A stretch of DNA of 64,000 nucleotides, taken from contig NZ_LGDG01000214.1 in NCBI RefSeq assembly GCF_001279775.1, positions 32,898-96,897 of the forward strand. Reading direction: 5' to 3'. Numbering within the stretch: the first letter of the stretch is position 1; each line of letters begins with the position of its first letter. The DNA is from Streptomyces sp. MMG1533. Its GTDB lineage: Bacteria; Actinomycetota; Actinomycetes; Streptomycetales; Streptomycetaceae. The position numbers were made by a program, and so were the translations under genes. The notes under the pieces are model-generated. The model made no database searches, was not told the DNA's origin, and saw only the letters and a program-made list of their open reading frames with translations. Below, piece after piece: positions 8,671-17,308 of this stretch.

Positions 8671-9471
8671 TCAGAGGGCGTCCACAGCGCTCACCTTCCA
8701 GCCCTTGGAGGTCCTCGTGAGTGTCATCCGCACGCGGTTCAGATCCACGCGGGATCCGGTCACCTGAGTGCTCTTGGTCACCTGGTTGACGAAGAGCAGG
8801 ACGATGACCTTCTCCGGCGAGGACGACACGACGGAGGCCGCAGGAGGGCCGCCGCTCGCGGGCGCCACCACCGTCGCCTTCACCACGCCGTGGTACTTCC
8901 TGGCAGCCGGAGCGACCACTGTCCGCGTCGTCTTCCGGTATTCGTCGCGGAAGTCCCCGGTCAGGTGGGTGCGCGCCCGGGCGAAGTCCCGGTCCAGGTG
9001 ACGGTAGTCGTACGACAAGACGACGGGCGCCGCCTTCCGCGCGGCCGTGAGTGCCTGCCCGCGTGCCCGGTCGGCCTGCCGCCCCTCCCGGTACTGCCAC
9101 CCGAGTACCGCCACGGCGACCAGAGCTGCCACGAGTACGAGGCAGAGCGCTGCCGCACGCGCTCTACGCCAGGACCGCCGCACGGGACGGGACTCCTCAA
9201 GCGCCGCCTCGGCGGACCCCGGCGACGGCTCCGGCGGGTCGTCCCAGCCCTCCGGGGCCTCGATGAGCACGGTCCGCCCGGAGTGCTCTTCCTCGGCCGG
9301 CTTCGGTGTCTCTTCCGCCGGGCTCCAGGCCGGGCCCGGGGCGACCGTGCGGGTGCCGTGCCCACCGCGCTCCGGGCGCTTCGTGCGCTTCGCCGCCGCA
9401 CGGGCGGCCGCGGTCATCGTGCGGCGGGCGGGGGAACCGGCGCCACGGCTGCGGGAGGTCGGGTTTGCCAC
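8671..9471 (-). CDS. Mce-associated membrane protein (distal)
   Basis: A 266-residue protein with a disordered basic/acidic N-terminal cytoplasmic half, one membrane helix (about residues 108-128, LCLVLVAALVAVAVLGW) and an extracytoplasmic SnoaL/NTF2-like domain ending SKGWKVSAVDAL. This is the layout of Mce-associated (Mas) proteins, which stabilise or assist the Mce lipid-transport complex at the cell envelope. The GTG at 9471 is supported by GAGGAG seven bases upstream. It is the last gene of the minus-strand mce locus, 49 bases after the other Mas protein, and the shared cue SYDYRHLDRDFARARTHLTG marks the two as paralogues. Confidence 0.85.
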   Translation of the reverse strand: MANPTSRSRGAGSPARRTMTAAARAAAKRTKRPERGGHGTRTVAPGPAWSPAEETPKPAEEEHSGRTVLIEAPEGWDDPPEPSPGSAEAALEESRPVRRSWRRARAAALCLVLVAALVAVAVLGWQYREGRQADRARGQALTAARKAAPVVLSYDYRHLDRDFARARTHLTGDFRDEYRKTTRTVVAPAARKYHGVVKATVVAPASGGPPAASVVSSSPEKVIVLLFVNQVTKSTQVTGSRVDLNRVRMTLTRTSKGWKVSAVDAL

Positions 9472-9520
9472 GGTGTGTCTCCTCAACTCTGATGCCTGGT
9501 CGTACGATGGGCGGTCGCCG

Positions 9521-10171
9521 TCATCCGACGAACTCGACGTCGGAGGTCAGCCAGTGGCCGCCCGCCAGCAAGAGGTCGAGCTGCAGCCGGTAGGTCCGTG
9601 CCTCCCCGTCGGGCACAGCGGTGTTGGTCACCTTGCTGTCGGCGACCACCAGGACCCGGGCCGAACGCGTGTCGGACCGTACGATGCCCGCTTCGAGGAC
9701 CTGCCCCTGGGACACCGACTTGTTCTCGGCGACCAGCGCGGTCAACTCCTCGGTCTGGGCTGCGAACTGTTCCTTGAAGTCACCGGTGGCACCTTTCAGT
9801 ACGTTCGCGCTGTCCCGGTCGTAGTGCCGGTAGTCGAGGGAGGTGAAGTTCAGCGCCGACTGGCGGGCCGCCGCCAGGATCGCCTCGCGGCGCTGCCCCG
9901 CCTCACCCTCCTTGTGGACCTGGACGCCCAGCCAGATGGCGAGCGCCGTCGTCAAGGCCGTCGCCGCGACGAGCCCGGCCGACAACGCCCTGCGGCGCCC
10001 CGCGGTCGGCGACGCCGTACCGCTCCCGGCGTCCGCGTGCCCGGCCGGGTCGTGCCGTGTGTCCGCGCGCCCGGCGAGCAACCGTCGCAGCGGTCGTACC
10101 GCCCGGGTGAGGGATTCCCGGGTCCCCGCGAGGAACCCCGCGCTCATGCCATCGGTCCGACGAGCAGCCAT
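9521..10171 (-). CDS. Mce-associated membrane protein (proximal)
   Basis: A 216-residue single-pass protein, with a helix near residues 69-90 (LVAATALTTALAIWLGVQV) and an extracytoplasmic domain with TSLDYRHYDRDSANVLKGAT, the same signature as the next Mas protein. Mas proteins accompany mceF in actinobacterial mce operons and are thought to act in complex assembly. The ATG at 10171 has AAAGGA nine bases upstream; an in-frame ATG at 10147 would overlap the mceF stop as ATGA and is an equally plausible coupled start. In either case its 5' end overlaps mceF. Confidence 0.85.
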   Translation of the reverse strand: MAARRTDGMSAGFLAGTRESLTRAVRPLRRLLAGRADTRHDPAGHADAGSGTASPTAGRRRALSAGLVAATALTTALAIWLGVQVHKEGEAGQRREAILAAARQSALNFTSLDYRHYDRDSANVLKGATGDFKEQFAAQTEELTALVAENKSVSQGQVLEAGIVRSDTRSARVLVVADSKVTNTAVPDGEARTYRLQLDLLLAGGHWLTSDVEFVG

Positions 10172-11421
10172 TGCCACGAGTCCTTTCCGAACACGGTTTG
10201 TTCGCCGCCCGTCGAGCCGATCTCGACGGGCGTTCCGTTTGGACCGGTGGCGGTGCCGGTCTCCGGGTCGTACGGCGTGACGTACGCGGCCCGGTCGACG
10301 GCGCCGGAACCGGACGACGCTCCGGGGGCGTTCTGCGCACCCCGCACCGAGGTGTCGCTGCCGCGCGGTGCCGTGCAGCGGGCGTCGGTGTTGGCGGGGC
10401 GTGTGCTGGTGTCGGCCGGGTCGCGCCGGCGGGTGTTGTACCCCTGTGTGCACGGCGGTGGGTCGTCGGCGCCCACGACCAGCCCGAAGTGGGTGGTGCC
10501 GTCGCCCGGAATGACGGTGTAGCTGCCCGCGACGGTCACCGGGAAGGTGACCAGGGCCTGCTCGACGCCGGGCAGCCGGGCCAGAGTCACCTGGCCGCCG
10601 CTGATGAGGTTGGCGAGCAGGATCGGCAGATGCGGCCGGGTGGACCTCAGCAGCGAGTCGACCTCCTGCGCGGCGGGGGCCGTGTTGCCGACGAGCCGGC
10701 GCAGGTCCCCGTCGCTCGACTTCAACTCGGCGGTGAGGGCGGCGAGATCGCGGGAGAACGACTTGATCGCCGAGCCCTGGTCGGCCTGCGTCTTGAGGAC
10801 CTTGCGCGAGTCCTCGATCAGTGCGACGGTCTCGGGGAGGGACTCGGAGGCCGACTCCACCAGCTTGTTCCCGGAGTCCACCAGGCGGCTCAGATGCGGC
10901 CCGGTGCCGGAGAAGGCCTTGCCCAACTCGTCGACGGTGACGCGCAGATCGTCCTTGCCGACGGATTCGACCAGCCGGTCCAGACCGAGCACGAGGTCCG
11001 TGGTGGCCAACGGGACGCGCGTGTCCTGGCGCCGGATGGTGCTGCCGTCCAGCAGATAGGGGCCGTCGGACCGGCGCGGTTGCAGGTCGACGTACTGCTC
11101 GCCCACCGCCGAGCGGTTCGCCACGACGGCGAGGGTGTCCGCCGGGACCCGGGGCGCGCCGTCCTCGATCTCCAGCGCAACGGAGACACCATCGGCACCC
11201 GACAACCGCAGCTCGCCCACCCGGCCCACCGGCACTCCCCGGTAGGTGACCTCGGCGCCGGGGTAGATCCCCCCGGACTCGGCGAAGTCGGCGCGCACGG
11301 TGTAGCCGCGGCCGAGGACCTCATCGACCAGACCGGTGTACTCGGCGCCGACGTACGACACCCCGACCGCCGTCATGGTGGCGAAGGCGAGCAACTGGGC
11401 CTTGACCGTACGTGTGATCAC
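10144..11421 (-). CDS. mceF: MCE family protein MceF
   Basis: A 425-residue MCE protein: N-terminal anchor (about residues 8-25), MlaD/MCE domain (residues 38-115, with GGIYPGAEVTYRGVPVGRVG), a helical coiled region to about residue 290 and a polar C-terminal tail with a Cys-containing segment. MceF is the last of the six subunits that form a hexameric tunnel carrying lipids or sterols across the cell envelope to the YrbE permeases. The GTG at 11421 overlaps the TGA of mceE (GTGA). The tail after residue 330 is low-complexity and probably extracellular. Confidence 0.92.
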   Translation of the reverse strand: MITRTVKAQLLAFATMTAVGVSYVGAEYTGLVDEVLGRGYTVRADFAESGGIYPGAEVTYRGVPVGRVGELRLSGADGVSVALEIEDGAPRVPADTLAVVANRSAVGEQYVDLQPRRSDGPYLLDGSTIRRQDTRVPLATTDLVLGLDRLVESVGKDDLRVTVDELGKAFSGTGPHLSRLVDSGNKLVESASESLPETVALIEDSRKVLKTQADQGSAIKSFSRDLAALTAELKSSDGDLRRLVGNTAPAAQEVDSLLRSTRPHLPILLANLISGGQVTLARLPGVEQALVTFPVTVAGSYTVIPGDGTTHFGLVVGADDPPPCTQGYNTRRRDPADTSTRPANTDARCTAPRGSDTSVRGAQNAPGASSGSGAVDRAAYVTPYDPETGTATGPNGTPVEIGSTGGEQTVFGKDSWQWLLVGPMA

Positions 11422-12707
11422 GGTTGCATCCCCTTCAGCATGAGCTCCGCGAGCGCGAGGTCGATCCCCGCGGGGAGGCGCCGGGAACCAGCGGCGCCGT
11501 AGGCGGCCGTGCAGACCGGCGGGCACAGCAGGTCGTCGTCCGAGGGCGCCGACGGACCGGTGGGCGTGTCCGGCAGGTCCGGGGAGTCCGGGAGCGCGGT
11601 CGGCGTCGGAACCCCGGGGACGTCCGGCAGGTCGGGGAGGCCCGGGGTGTCCGGTACGGCGTTGTCGCCGTCGTCTCCGCCCGGGTCGCCGGAACCGCCG
11701 GGCTCGTCGGTGAGGTTGCCGTAGACGCCGGACAGGTCGAGGTCGGCGGTCACCTTGAGGTTGACGTAGTCGCCCTCGACGGCGTCGACCGCGTTGCGCG
11801 GGAACGGGTAGGTGGTCAGCAGTTCCAGGGAGTTGGGCAGGTCGTCGCCCGCCTTGTTCAGCTGCCGCAGGATCGGCTTCAGCCGCTTGAGGTTCGCGAC
11901 CGTGTCGCTGCGTGAGGCGTTCACGACCCTGGTGCCGGTCTTGCCGAGCTCGGACAGGGCGGTGAGCATCTTCGTCAGGTCGCGCCGCTGGTCGGCGAGG
12001 ACCTTCAGCGCGGGCGGCAGCGTCTCGACGGCCGTGGCGATCGTCTTCCGTTCCGTGCGGAGCCGCTTCGCCAGCCGGTCGATTCCCGCGAGGGCGCGGA
12101 CGATGTCGGCGCGCTGGTCGTCCAGGCCGCCGAGGAACGTGTCGAGTTCCTCCAGCAGGGATCTGGCCCGGTTCTCACGGCCTTCAAGGGCCTTGTTCAG
12201 CTCGACGGTGATCGTCTTGAGCTGGGCGACCCCGCCACCGTTGAGAAGTGCGGACAGGGCGGACAGCACCTCCTCGATCTCCGGGTTCCGGCCGCTGCGG
12301 GACAGCGGGATGCGGTCGCCGTCACGCAGCCGCCCCACAGGTTCCCCATCGCCCGGCGCGGACAGCGCCACGTACTTCTCGCCGAGCACGCTGGTCTGCC
12401 GCAGCTCGGCTACCGCGTTGCCGGGCAGCTTCACCGAGTCGGCGACCCGTAGCCGCACCCGGGCGTGCCAGCCGTCCAGCTCCACCTTCTCGACTGCGCC
12501 CACGGTGACGTTGTCGACCTTCACCGCCGACTGCGGCACCAGGTCCAGTACGTCCCGGAACTCGACGGTGACCCGGTAGGCGTGGCCGTCCGCGGCGGCG
12601 CCGCCGGGAAGCTGGACGTCGTACCAGCCGTTGAACCCGCAGCCCGACAGCAGCAACGAACCCGCGGCCGTCCACGTGACCGCCCGGGCCGTGTGTGCTC
12701 CGCTCAT
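11418..12707 (-). CDS. mceE: MCE family lipoprotein MceE
   Basis: A 429-residue MCE lipoprotein (LprK type). A short signal ends in the lipobox LLSGC, giving Cys22 for acylation, followed by the MCE domain (about residues 40-120) and a long helical part. The C-terminal part carries a Pro/Asp-rich low-complexity run with the repeats PDTPGLPDLPDVPGVP and PDSPDLPDTP, very like the tail of the sigma factor encoded 7 kb upstream in the same direction. The ATG at 12707 overlaps the mceD stop (ATGA). In Mce complexes the E subunit is the lipid-anchored member of the six. Confidence 0.93.
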   Translation of the reverse strand: MSGAHTARAVTWTAAGSLLLSGCGFNGWYDVQLPGGAAADGHAYRVTVEFRDVLDLVPQSAVKVDNVTVGAVEKVELDGWHARVRLRVADSVKLPGNAVAELRQTSVLGEKYVALSAPGDGEPVGRLRDGDRIPLSRSGRNPEIEEVLSALSALLNGGGVAQLKTITVELNKALEGRENRARSLLEELDTFLGGLDDQRADIVRALAGIDRLAKRLRTERKTIATAVETLPPALKVLADQRRDLTKMLTALSELGKTGTRVVNASRSDTVANLKRLKPILRQLNKAGDDLPNSLELLTTYPFPRNAVDAVEGDYVNLKVTADLDLSGVYGNLTDEPGGSGDPGGDDGDNAVPDTPGLPDLPDVPGVPTPTALPDSPDLPDTPTGPSAPSDDDLLCPPVCTAAYGAAGSRRLPAGIDLALAELMLKGMQP

Positions 12708-13837
12708 GCGCCGGCCTCCAGAATTCCGCCGAGACTCCGGTCGACCGTGCCGGTCACCGGCGCAGCCGCGGGTACCTCGGGCAGGGAGCCGAAGAGTTTC
12801 TCCAGCTCCGCGCAGTCGGGGTTCTCGCCGCCCTCGTCCCCGGTGGTCTTCAGCAGGGAGCACAGCAGCGCGGCCGGGTCCTGCGGGTGGTCGGGGTTGT
12901 TGCGGGTGTCGAGGGTGCCCGCCGCCGGGTTGTAGGCGTTCTGCAGGTTGGACAGCCCGGTGGGTGCGACCTCCAACAGCTCCTCCAGTGCGGCTCGTTG
13001 GGTGACGAGCACCTTCGTGACCTTGCTGAGGCCCTCGACGTTCGAGGCCAGCGACGTCCTGTTCTTCCTCACGAAGGCGGACACGTCACGCAGGGCGGTG
13101 CCCAGGTGCTTCAGCGCCGCCGCGAGGTCCTCCCGCTCCCCGGCGAGTTGCTCCGCCACCGTCGCGAGGCTGCTGTTGAACGAGCGCACGCCCTTGTCGT
13201 CCGCCGCCAGCGCGGCCGTGAACACCTGCAGGTTCCGTACGGTGCCGAACAGGTCGCCCCGGCCGTCGGACAGTGTGGTGACCGCCTGGGAGAGGTCCTC
13301 GACCGTCTGGTGGAGGTTCTCGCCCTGGCCTTCCAGGTTGTCGGCGCTCACGCCGAGCAGTCGGGACAGGGAGCCGTCCTTGTTCGCGCCCTGCGGGCCG
13401 AGCGCCTCGGCGGTCGTGTGCAGACTGTCGAAGATCCTGTCCAGCTCGACCGGTACGGCCGTCCGCGACTCGGGAATCACGTCGCCGTCCCGCAGCACCG
13501 GGCCCTTGCGGTACACCGGCAGCAGCTGCACGTAACGGTCGCTGACCACCGAGGAGTTGATGATCGCGGCCTTCGCGTCCGCCGGTACCTCGCGGCCCTC
13601 GTCGTACTCCAGTTCCACGCGTACCCGGCCGCCCTCCGGTGCGATCTCGGTGACCTCGCCGATCCGGACGCCCAGGACGCGTATGTCCGAGCCTGGGTAG
13701 ATGCCGACCGTGCGGGGGAAGTACGCGGTGACACGCGTCTTTTCCGGGCGCGGCCACAGGACGAGGGCGAGCGCGGCGACGACCGCGAGCGCGGTGAGCA
13801 GGGCCAGACGCCTGCTCCTCAGCCGGCCGATCATCAC
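12704..13837 (-). CDS. mceD: MCE family protein MceD
   Basis: A 377-residue MCE subunit: an N-terminal membrane anchor (about residues 8-27), an MCE domain containing VGIYPGSDIRVLGVRIGEV, and an extended alpha-helical region with regularly spaced hydrophobic residues typical of the tube-forming part. It acts outside the membrane as one of six Mce subunits. The start is either the GTG at 13837, which overlaps the mceC stop as GTGA, or the adjoining ATG at 13834; the difference is one residue. Its own stop overlaps the mceE start. Confidence 0.92.
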   Translation of the reverse strand: MMIGRLRSRRLALLTALAVVAALALVLWPRPEKTRVTAYFPRTVGIYPGSDIRVLGVRIGEVTEIAPEGGRVRVELEYDEGREVPADAKAAIINSSVVSDRYVQLLPVYRKGPVLRDGDVIPESRTAVPVELDRIFDSLHTTAEALGPQGANKDGSLSRLLGVSADNLEGQGENLHQTVEDLSQAVTTLSDGRGDLFGTVRNLQVFTAALAADDKGVRSFNSSLATVAEQLAGEREDLAAALKHLGTALRDVSAFVRKNRTSLASNVEGLSKVTKVLVTQRAALEELLEVAPTGLSNLQNAYNPAAGTLDTRNNPDHPQDPAALLCSLLKTTGDEGGENPDCAELEKLFGSLPEVPAAAPVTGTVDRSLGGILEAGA

Positions 13838-14994
13838 GAACCCCCCGTCCGCGGCACCACGGGAGCCGCCACCATGTTCTGGATGTAGCCGTCGAACCAG
13901 CGGCCGTTGCCGAGCGTGTTGGTGAAGACCCGGACGTAGGGGGCGAGCAGCTTCACGCTGCGGTCGAGGCTCGCCTGGTTGCGTTCGAGCATCTTCACGA
14001 ACGTGTTGAGGTTCGTGAGCGCGGGCCCGATCTGCTCGCGGTTGTCCTCGACCAGGCCGGACAGCTGGATGCCCAACGCCACGGAGTTCTTGAGCAGCCG
14101 GTGGATCGCGGTGCGCCGTTTGCTGATCTCCTGGAACAGCTTGTCGCCGTCCTCGACCAGCGCGGAGAAGTCCTCGGTGTGCTCGGCCAGCACGCCGGTG
14201 ACCCCGTGCGCGTGGTCGAGGAGGCCGCGCAGCGCCTTGTCGCGTGACGCGACCGTCCGGGAGATCCGTGACAGTCCCTTGACGGACGCCCGCACCTCTT
14301 CGGGCGAGTCCTGGAAGGCGGTGGAGATCGTGTCCAGCGCCTTCGCGAGCTGCTCGGTGTCGACCTCCTCCGTCGTGGTCGTCAGGTCGCTGAAGGCCTC
14401 GACGACGTCGTACGCCGACACCGTCCGGCTCAGCGGGATCTCGCCGCCCGGCCGGAACTGCCCGGGTCCCTTCGGGTGCAGTGCCAGGTACTTCGCGCCG
14501 AGGATCGTCTTGACCCGGATCGACGCGCCGGTCGAGGTGCCGAACTCCGGGTCGTCCTTGACCTTGAACGTCACCTTGACGTGAGCGCCGTCCAGGTCGA
14601 CCTCCTCGACCTTGCCGACCTTCACCCCGGCGATCCGCACCTCGTCGCCCGGCTTGAGGCCGCCCGCCTCGGAGAAGGCCGCGCTGTACGTCTGGCCGCC
14701 GCCGATCAGCGGGAGACTGTCGGCGTTGAACGCGGCGACGGCCAGCAGTGCGAGGGTGGTGAGGCCGACGGCGCCGATCGTCACGGGGTTGCGCTCCCGG
14801 AACGGGATCAGGCGCGGGCGGCGGACGCGTACGCGGGGCAGCCTGGGCGGCTCGATCCGCACCTTCATCAGCGGTTCCGGCCGGCGCGGACGGGGTGCCC
14901 GGCGCGGCAGGAGCCGTATCTTCGGGAGCTTCGGCGGGTCGACGCGGACCTTGACCAGCGGCTGCGGGCGGGGCCCCCGGACGCGTTTCCTCAT
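13834..14994 (-). CDS. mceC: MCE family protein MceC with repeated basic N-terminal extension
   Basis: A 386-residue MCE subunit. The anchor helix is unusually late, at about residues 75-92, followed by the MCE domain with GGLKPGDEVRIAGVKVGKV and a helical region. The first 70 residues form an Arg/Pro-rich cytoplasmic extension built from two similar units, PLVKVRVDPPKLPKIRL and PLMKVRIEPPRLPRVRV. Ordinary MceC proteins begin close to their membrane helix, so this extension is an oddity and could bind the ATPase, nucleic acid or acidic lipids. The ATG at 14994 overlaps the mceB stop (ATGA). Confidence 0.92.
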   Translation of the reverse strand: MRKRVRGPRPQPLVKVRVDPPKLPKIRLLPRRAPRPRRPEPLMKVRIEPPRLPRVRVRRPRLIPFRERNPVTIGAVGLTTLALLAVAAFNADSLPLIGGGQTYSAAFSEAGGLKPGDEVRIAGVKVGKVEEVDLDGAHVKVTFKVKDDPEFGTSTGASIRVKTILGAKYLALHPKGPGQFRPGGEIPLSRTVSAYDVVEAFSDLTTTTEEVDTEQLAKALDTISTAFQDSPEEVRASVKGLSRISRTVASRDKALRGLLDHAHGVTGVLAEHTEDFSALVEDGDKLFQEISKRRTAIHRLLKNSVALGIQLSGLVEDNREQIGPALTNLNTFVKMLERNQASLDRSVKLLAPYVRVFTNTLGNGRWFDGYIQNMVAAPVVPRTGGS

Positions 14995-16028
14995 GAGCCG
15001 CACCTCGCCCGTGCCACGTGCAGCTCGGGAGTGACCACCTGCTTCGTCTTCGGCAGCACGATCCGGCCGTCGAAGTCGCAGAGGTAGAAGTTGAACCACG
15101 AGCCGTAGGAGGCCGTTCCGGTCAGCTCGTCGAGCTTGTTCGGCAGCCGCTTCAGCACGCCCTCCACGGTGTCCTCGTTCCTGTTCAGGGTTCCGGTGAG
15201 CTCGGCGAGCTCGGCGATGTCGTCCTTCAGCGGTGGCCGGGCGTCCTCCAGCAGCCCCGAGGTGGCCCCGGTGAGGTCGCCGATGCCTTCCAGGGACTCC
15301 CCGATGGGCTTGCGGTCGGCGGACAGCCCCGAGACCACCCGCCGCAGCTGCTTGAGCAGCCCGGAGAACCGGGTGCCGCGCTTGTCGAGCGTCTCCAGCA
15401 CGGAGTTGAGGTTGTCGATCACGGAGCCGATCAGCTCGTCGCGGTCGGCCAGTGTCGTGGTGAGCGACGCCGTGTGCGCGAGCAGGCTGTTCACCGTGCC
15501 GCCCTCGCCCTGCAGGGTCCGGATGATCTCGGTGGCGAGCTGGTTGACGTCGCCTGGGCTGAGCGCGGCGAACAGCGGCTTGAAGCCGTTCAGCAGCGCG
15601 TTGAGGTCCAGCGCGGGCTGGGTCCTGGACAGCGGGATGGTGCCGCCGGGCCGCAGCCGGGTGCCGTCGCCCGCCCCCTCGGTCAGCGCGACGTACCGCT
15701 GCCCGAGCAGGTTCCGGTAGCGGACGACCGCGCCGGTGCTGGTCAGCAGCGGTCGGTTCGCGGTGACGGTGAAACTGACCTCGGCCAGAATCCGGTCCTT
15801 GATCCGGATGCCCTCGACCTCGCCGACCCGTACTCCGGCCACCCGGATGTCGTCGCCCTCCTCCAGGCCGGTGACGTCACTGAAGACCGCCCGGTAGGTG
15901 TGCTTCGGCTCGAAGGACACGTTGACGATGGTGGCGGCGAGCAGCGCCGTCGCCAGGACCGTCACCAGAGCGAAGAGAGAGAACTTGACCAGCGGTGCCA
16001 CGGTCTGCCGGGCTCCTGTCGCCCTCAT
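14991..16028 (-). CDS. mceB: MCE family protein MceB
   Basis: A 345-residue MCE subunit with an N-terminal membrane anchor (about residues 14-36, FSLFALVTVLATALLAATIV), an MCE domain holding VTGLEEGDDIRVAGVRVGEV, a helical tube-forming region, and a C-terminus with a Cys pair (YLCDFDG and ARCGS) that could form a disulfide outside the cell. It is the second Mce subunit of the operon; the ATG overlaps the mceA stop (ATGA) and the gene ends overlapping mceC. Confidence 0.92.
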   Translation of the reverse strand: MRATGARQTVAPLVKFSLFALVTVLATALLAATIVNVSFEPKHTYRAVFSDVTGLEEGDDIRVAGVRVGEVEGIRIKDRILAEVSFTVTANRPLLTSTGAVVRYRNLLGQRYVALTEGAGDGTRLRPGGTIPLSRTQPALDLNALLNGFKPLFAALSPGDVNQLATEIIRTLQGEGGTVNSLLAHTASLTTTLADRDELIGSVIDNLNSVLETLDKRGTRFSGLLKQLRRVVSGLSADRKPIGESLEGIGDLTGATSGLLEDARPPLKDDIAELAELTGTLNRNEDTVEGVLKRLPNKLDELTGTASYGSWFNFYLCDFDGRIVLPKTKQVVTPELHVARARCGS

Positions 16029-17308
16029 GCGTTGCTCACCGCCGTTCCCCTCGCCAGCGGGCCGAACAACAGGGTCGCGACGGGCGGCACCTCATCGGCG
16101 GGCACTCCCATGACGGGGGCCACGAGCGAGCCGACGGCCCGCTGCTCGGCCCTGGTGGCGGACACATCGGCATTCCCGGGCAACGCGCCACCCGGACTCC
16201 CCGACGACGTACCGTCGTTGAGCTTCGTGTGCGGCGCAGGCACCGCAGGCCCGGGCAGGCCCCGGCAGTTCGGGCCCGACCGCTCGCCGTAGCTCGGTTC
16301 CTCGCCGGGCTCGTACGCGGGCCGCGGGCGGACGGCCTCGAGGGTGATGCGCATCTCGCCGCCCCGGAACGCCTCCTCGGCCGCCGCCTCCTGCCGGACC
16401 AGTCCTTCGAGGAGGCACGGGTACTCGGGGGAGTAGCGGGCGAACAGCTCCAGGGTGGGACGGGAGACCCGGCCGAGGGTGATCAGCCGGTCGCCGTTGT
16501 CGTCGAGGTAGCCGTCCGCGGTGCCGGCGACGGTCGCGGTCGTGCGGAGCGCGGCGGACAGCTGGTCCTTCTTCTCGACGAGGGTGCGGCTGGTGGTGAC
16601 CGTGTTGTGCAGGATCCTCATCAGGTCGGGCGCGGCGTCGCCGTAGACCTCGGCGACGTCGGCGAACCGTGAGATGTCCTCTTTCAGGGACGGCAGATGA
16701 GGGTTGAGGCGGCGCAGATAGCCCTCGACCCGGGTGAGGTTGTCGCCGATCCGGTCGCCGCGGCCCTCCAGCGCGGTGGCGAACGCCGAGAGGGTGGCGT
16801 TGAGTTCACCGGGCTCGACGGTGCGCAACAGCGGCAGCAGGTCGTTCATCAGCTGCTGCAGCTCGATGCCGACCGTCGTGCGGTCCTGGGTGATGACGTC
16901 CCCGGCGCGGATGGGCCGAGCCGATGACCGCGCGGTGCGGGCGGGTGCCACGAGGTCGACGTACTTCTCGCCGAACAGCGTCTTGGGCAGCAGCCGCGCG
17001 TGCACGTCGGCCGGGATGAAGCGCACGTGCTCCGGCTTGAGCGCGATGTCGAGGGTGGCCTTCGCACCGTCCGAGTGCACCGCCCGCACCTCACCGACCA
17101 GCAGTCCGCGCAGCTTCACGTCGGCCCGCGGATCCAGCTGGCTGCCCAGGCTGTCGGCCTCCAGGGTGATCCGTACGACGGAGGTGAACGCCTGCTGGTA
17201 GACGGCGACGGCGAGTGACAGCAACAGTGCCAGCACGACGACGAAAGCGATTCCGTAAAGCCGCAGTCTCACTCGGCTCACCCCACTCATCCCACTCACC
17301 CCGCTCAC
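16025..17308 (-). CDS. mceA: MCE family protein MceA
   Basis: A 427-residue MCE subunit and the first of six. The N-terminal helix (about residues 13-35, LYGIAFVVVLALLLSLAVAVY) is followed by an MCE domain with DSLGSQLDPRADVKLRGLLV, helical segments and a polar tail. The start lies in a run of near-identical 9-base units that offers four spaced start codons, encoding VSGVSGMSGVSRV; I chose the GTG at 17308 since it overlaps the yrbE-B stop (GTGA). The downstream GTG or ATG codons at 17299, 17290 or 17281 would shorten the product by 3-9 residues only. Confidence 0.92.
   Translation of the reverse strand: MSGVSGMSGVSRVRLRLYGIAFVVVLALLLSLAVAVYQQAFTSVVRITLEADSLGSQLDPRADVKLRGLLVGEVRAVHSDGAKATLDIALKPEHVRFIPADVHARLLPKTLFGEKYVDLVAPARTARSSARPIRAGDVITQDRTTVGIELQQLMNDLLPLLRTVEPGELNATLSAFATALEGRGDRIGDNLTRVEGYLRRLNPHLPSLKEDISRFADVAEVYGDAAPDLMRILHNTVTTSRTLVEKKDQLSAALRTTATVAGTADGYLDDNGDRLITLGRVSRPTLELFARYSPEYPCLLEGLVRQEAAAEEAFRGGEMRITLEAVRPRPAYEPGEEPSYGERSGPNCRGLPGPAVPAPHTKLNDGTSSGSPGGALPGNADVSATRAEQRAVGSLVAPVMGVPADEVPPVATLLFGPLARGTAVSNA
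17272..17308 (-). repeat. Nine-base start-codon repeat at the mceA start
   Basis: On the minus strand the units GTGAGCGGG, GTGAGTGGG, ATGAGTGGG, GTGAGCCGA follow one another in frame. Each contains a potential start codon and each unit is purine-rich enough to act as a weak ribosome site for the next. Slippage in such a run would change the N-terminus in steps of three residues without breaking the frame. Confidence 0.6.
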
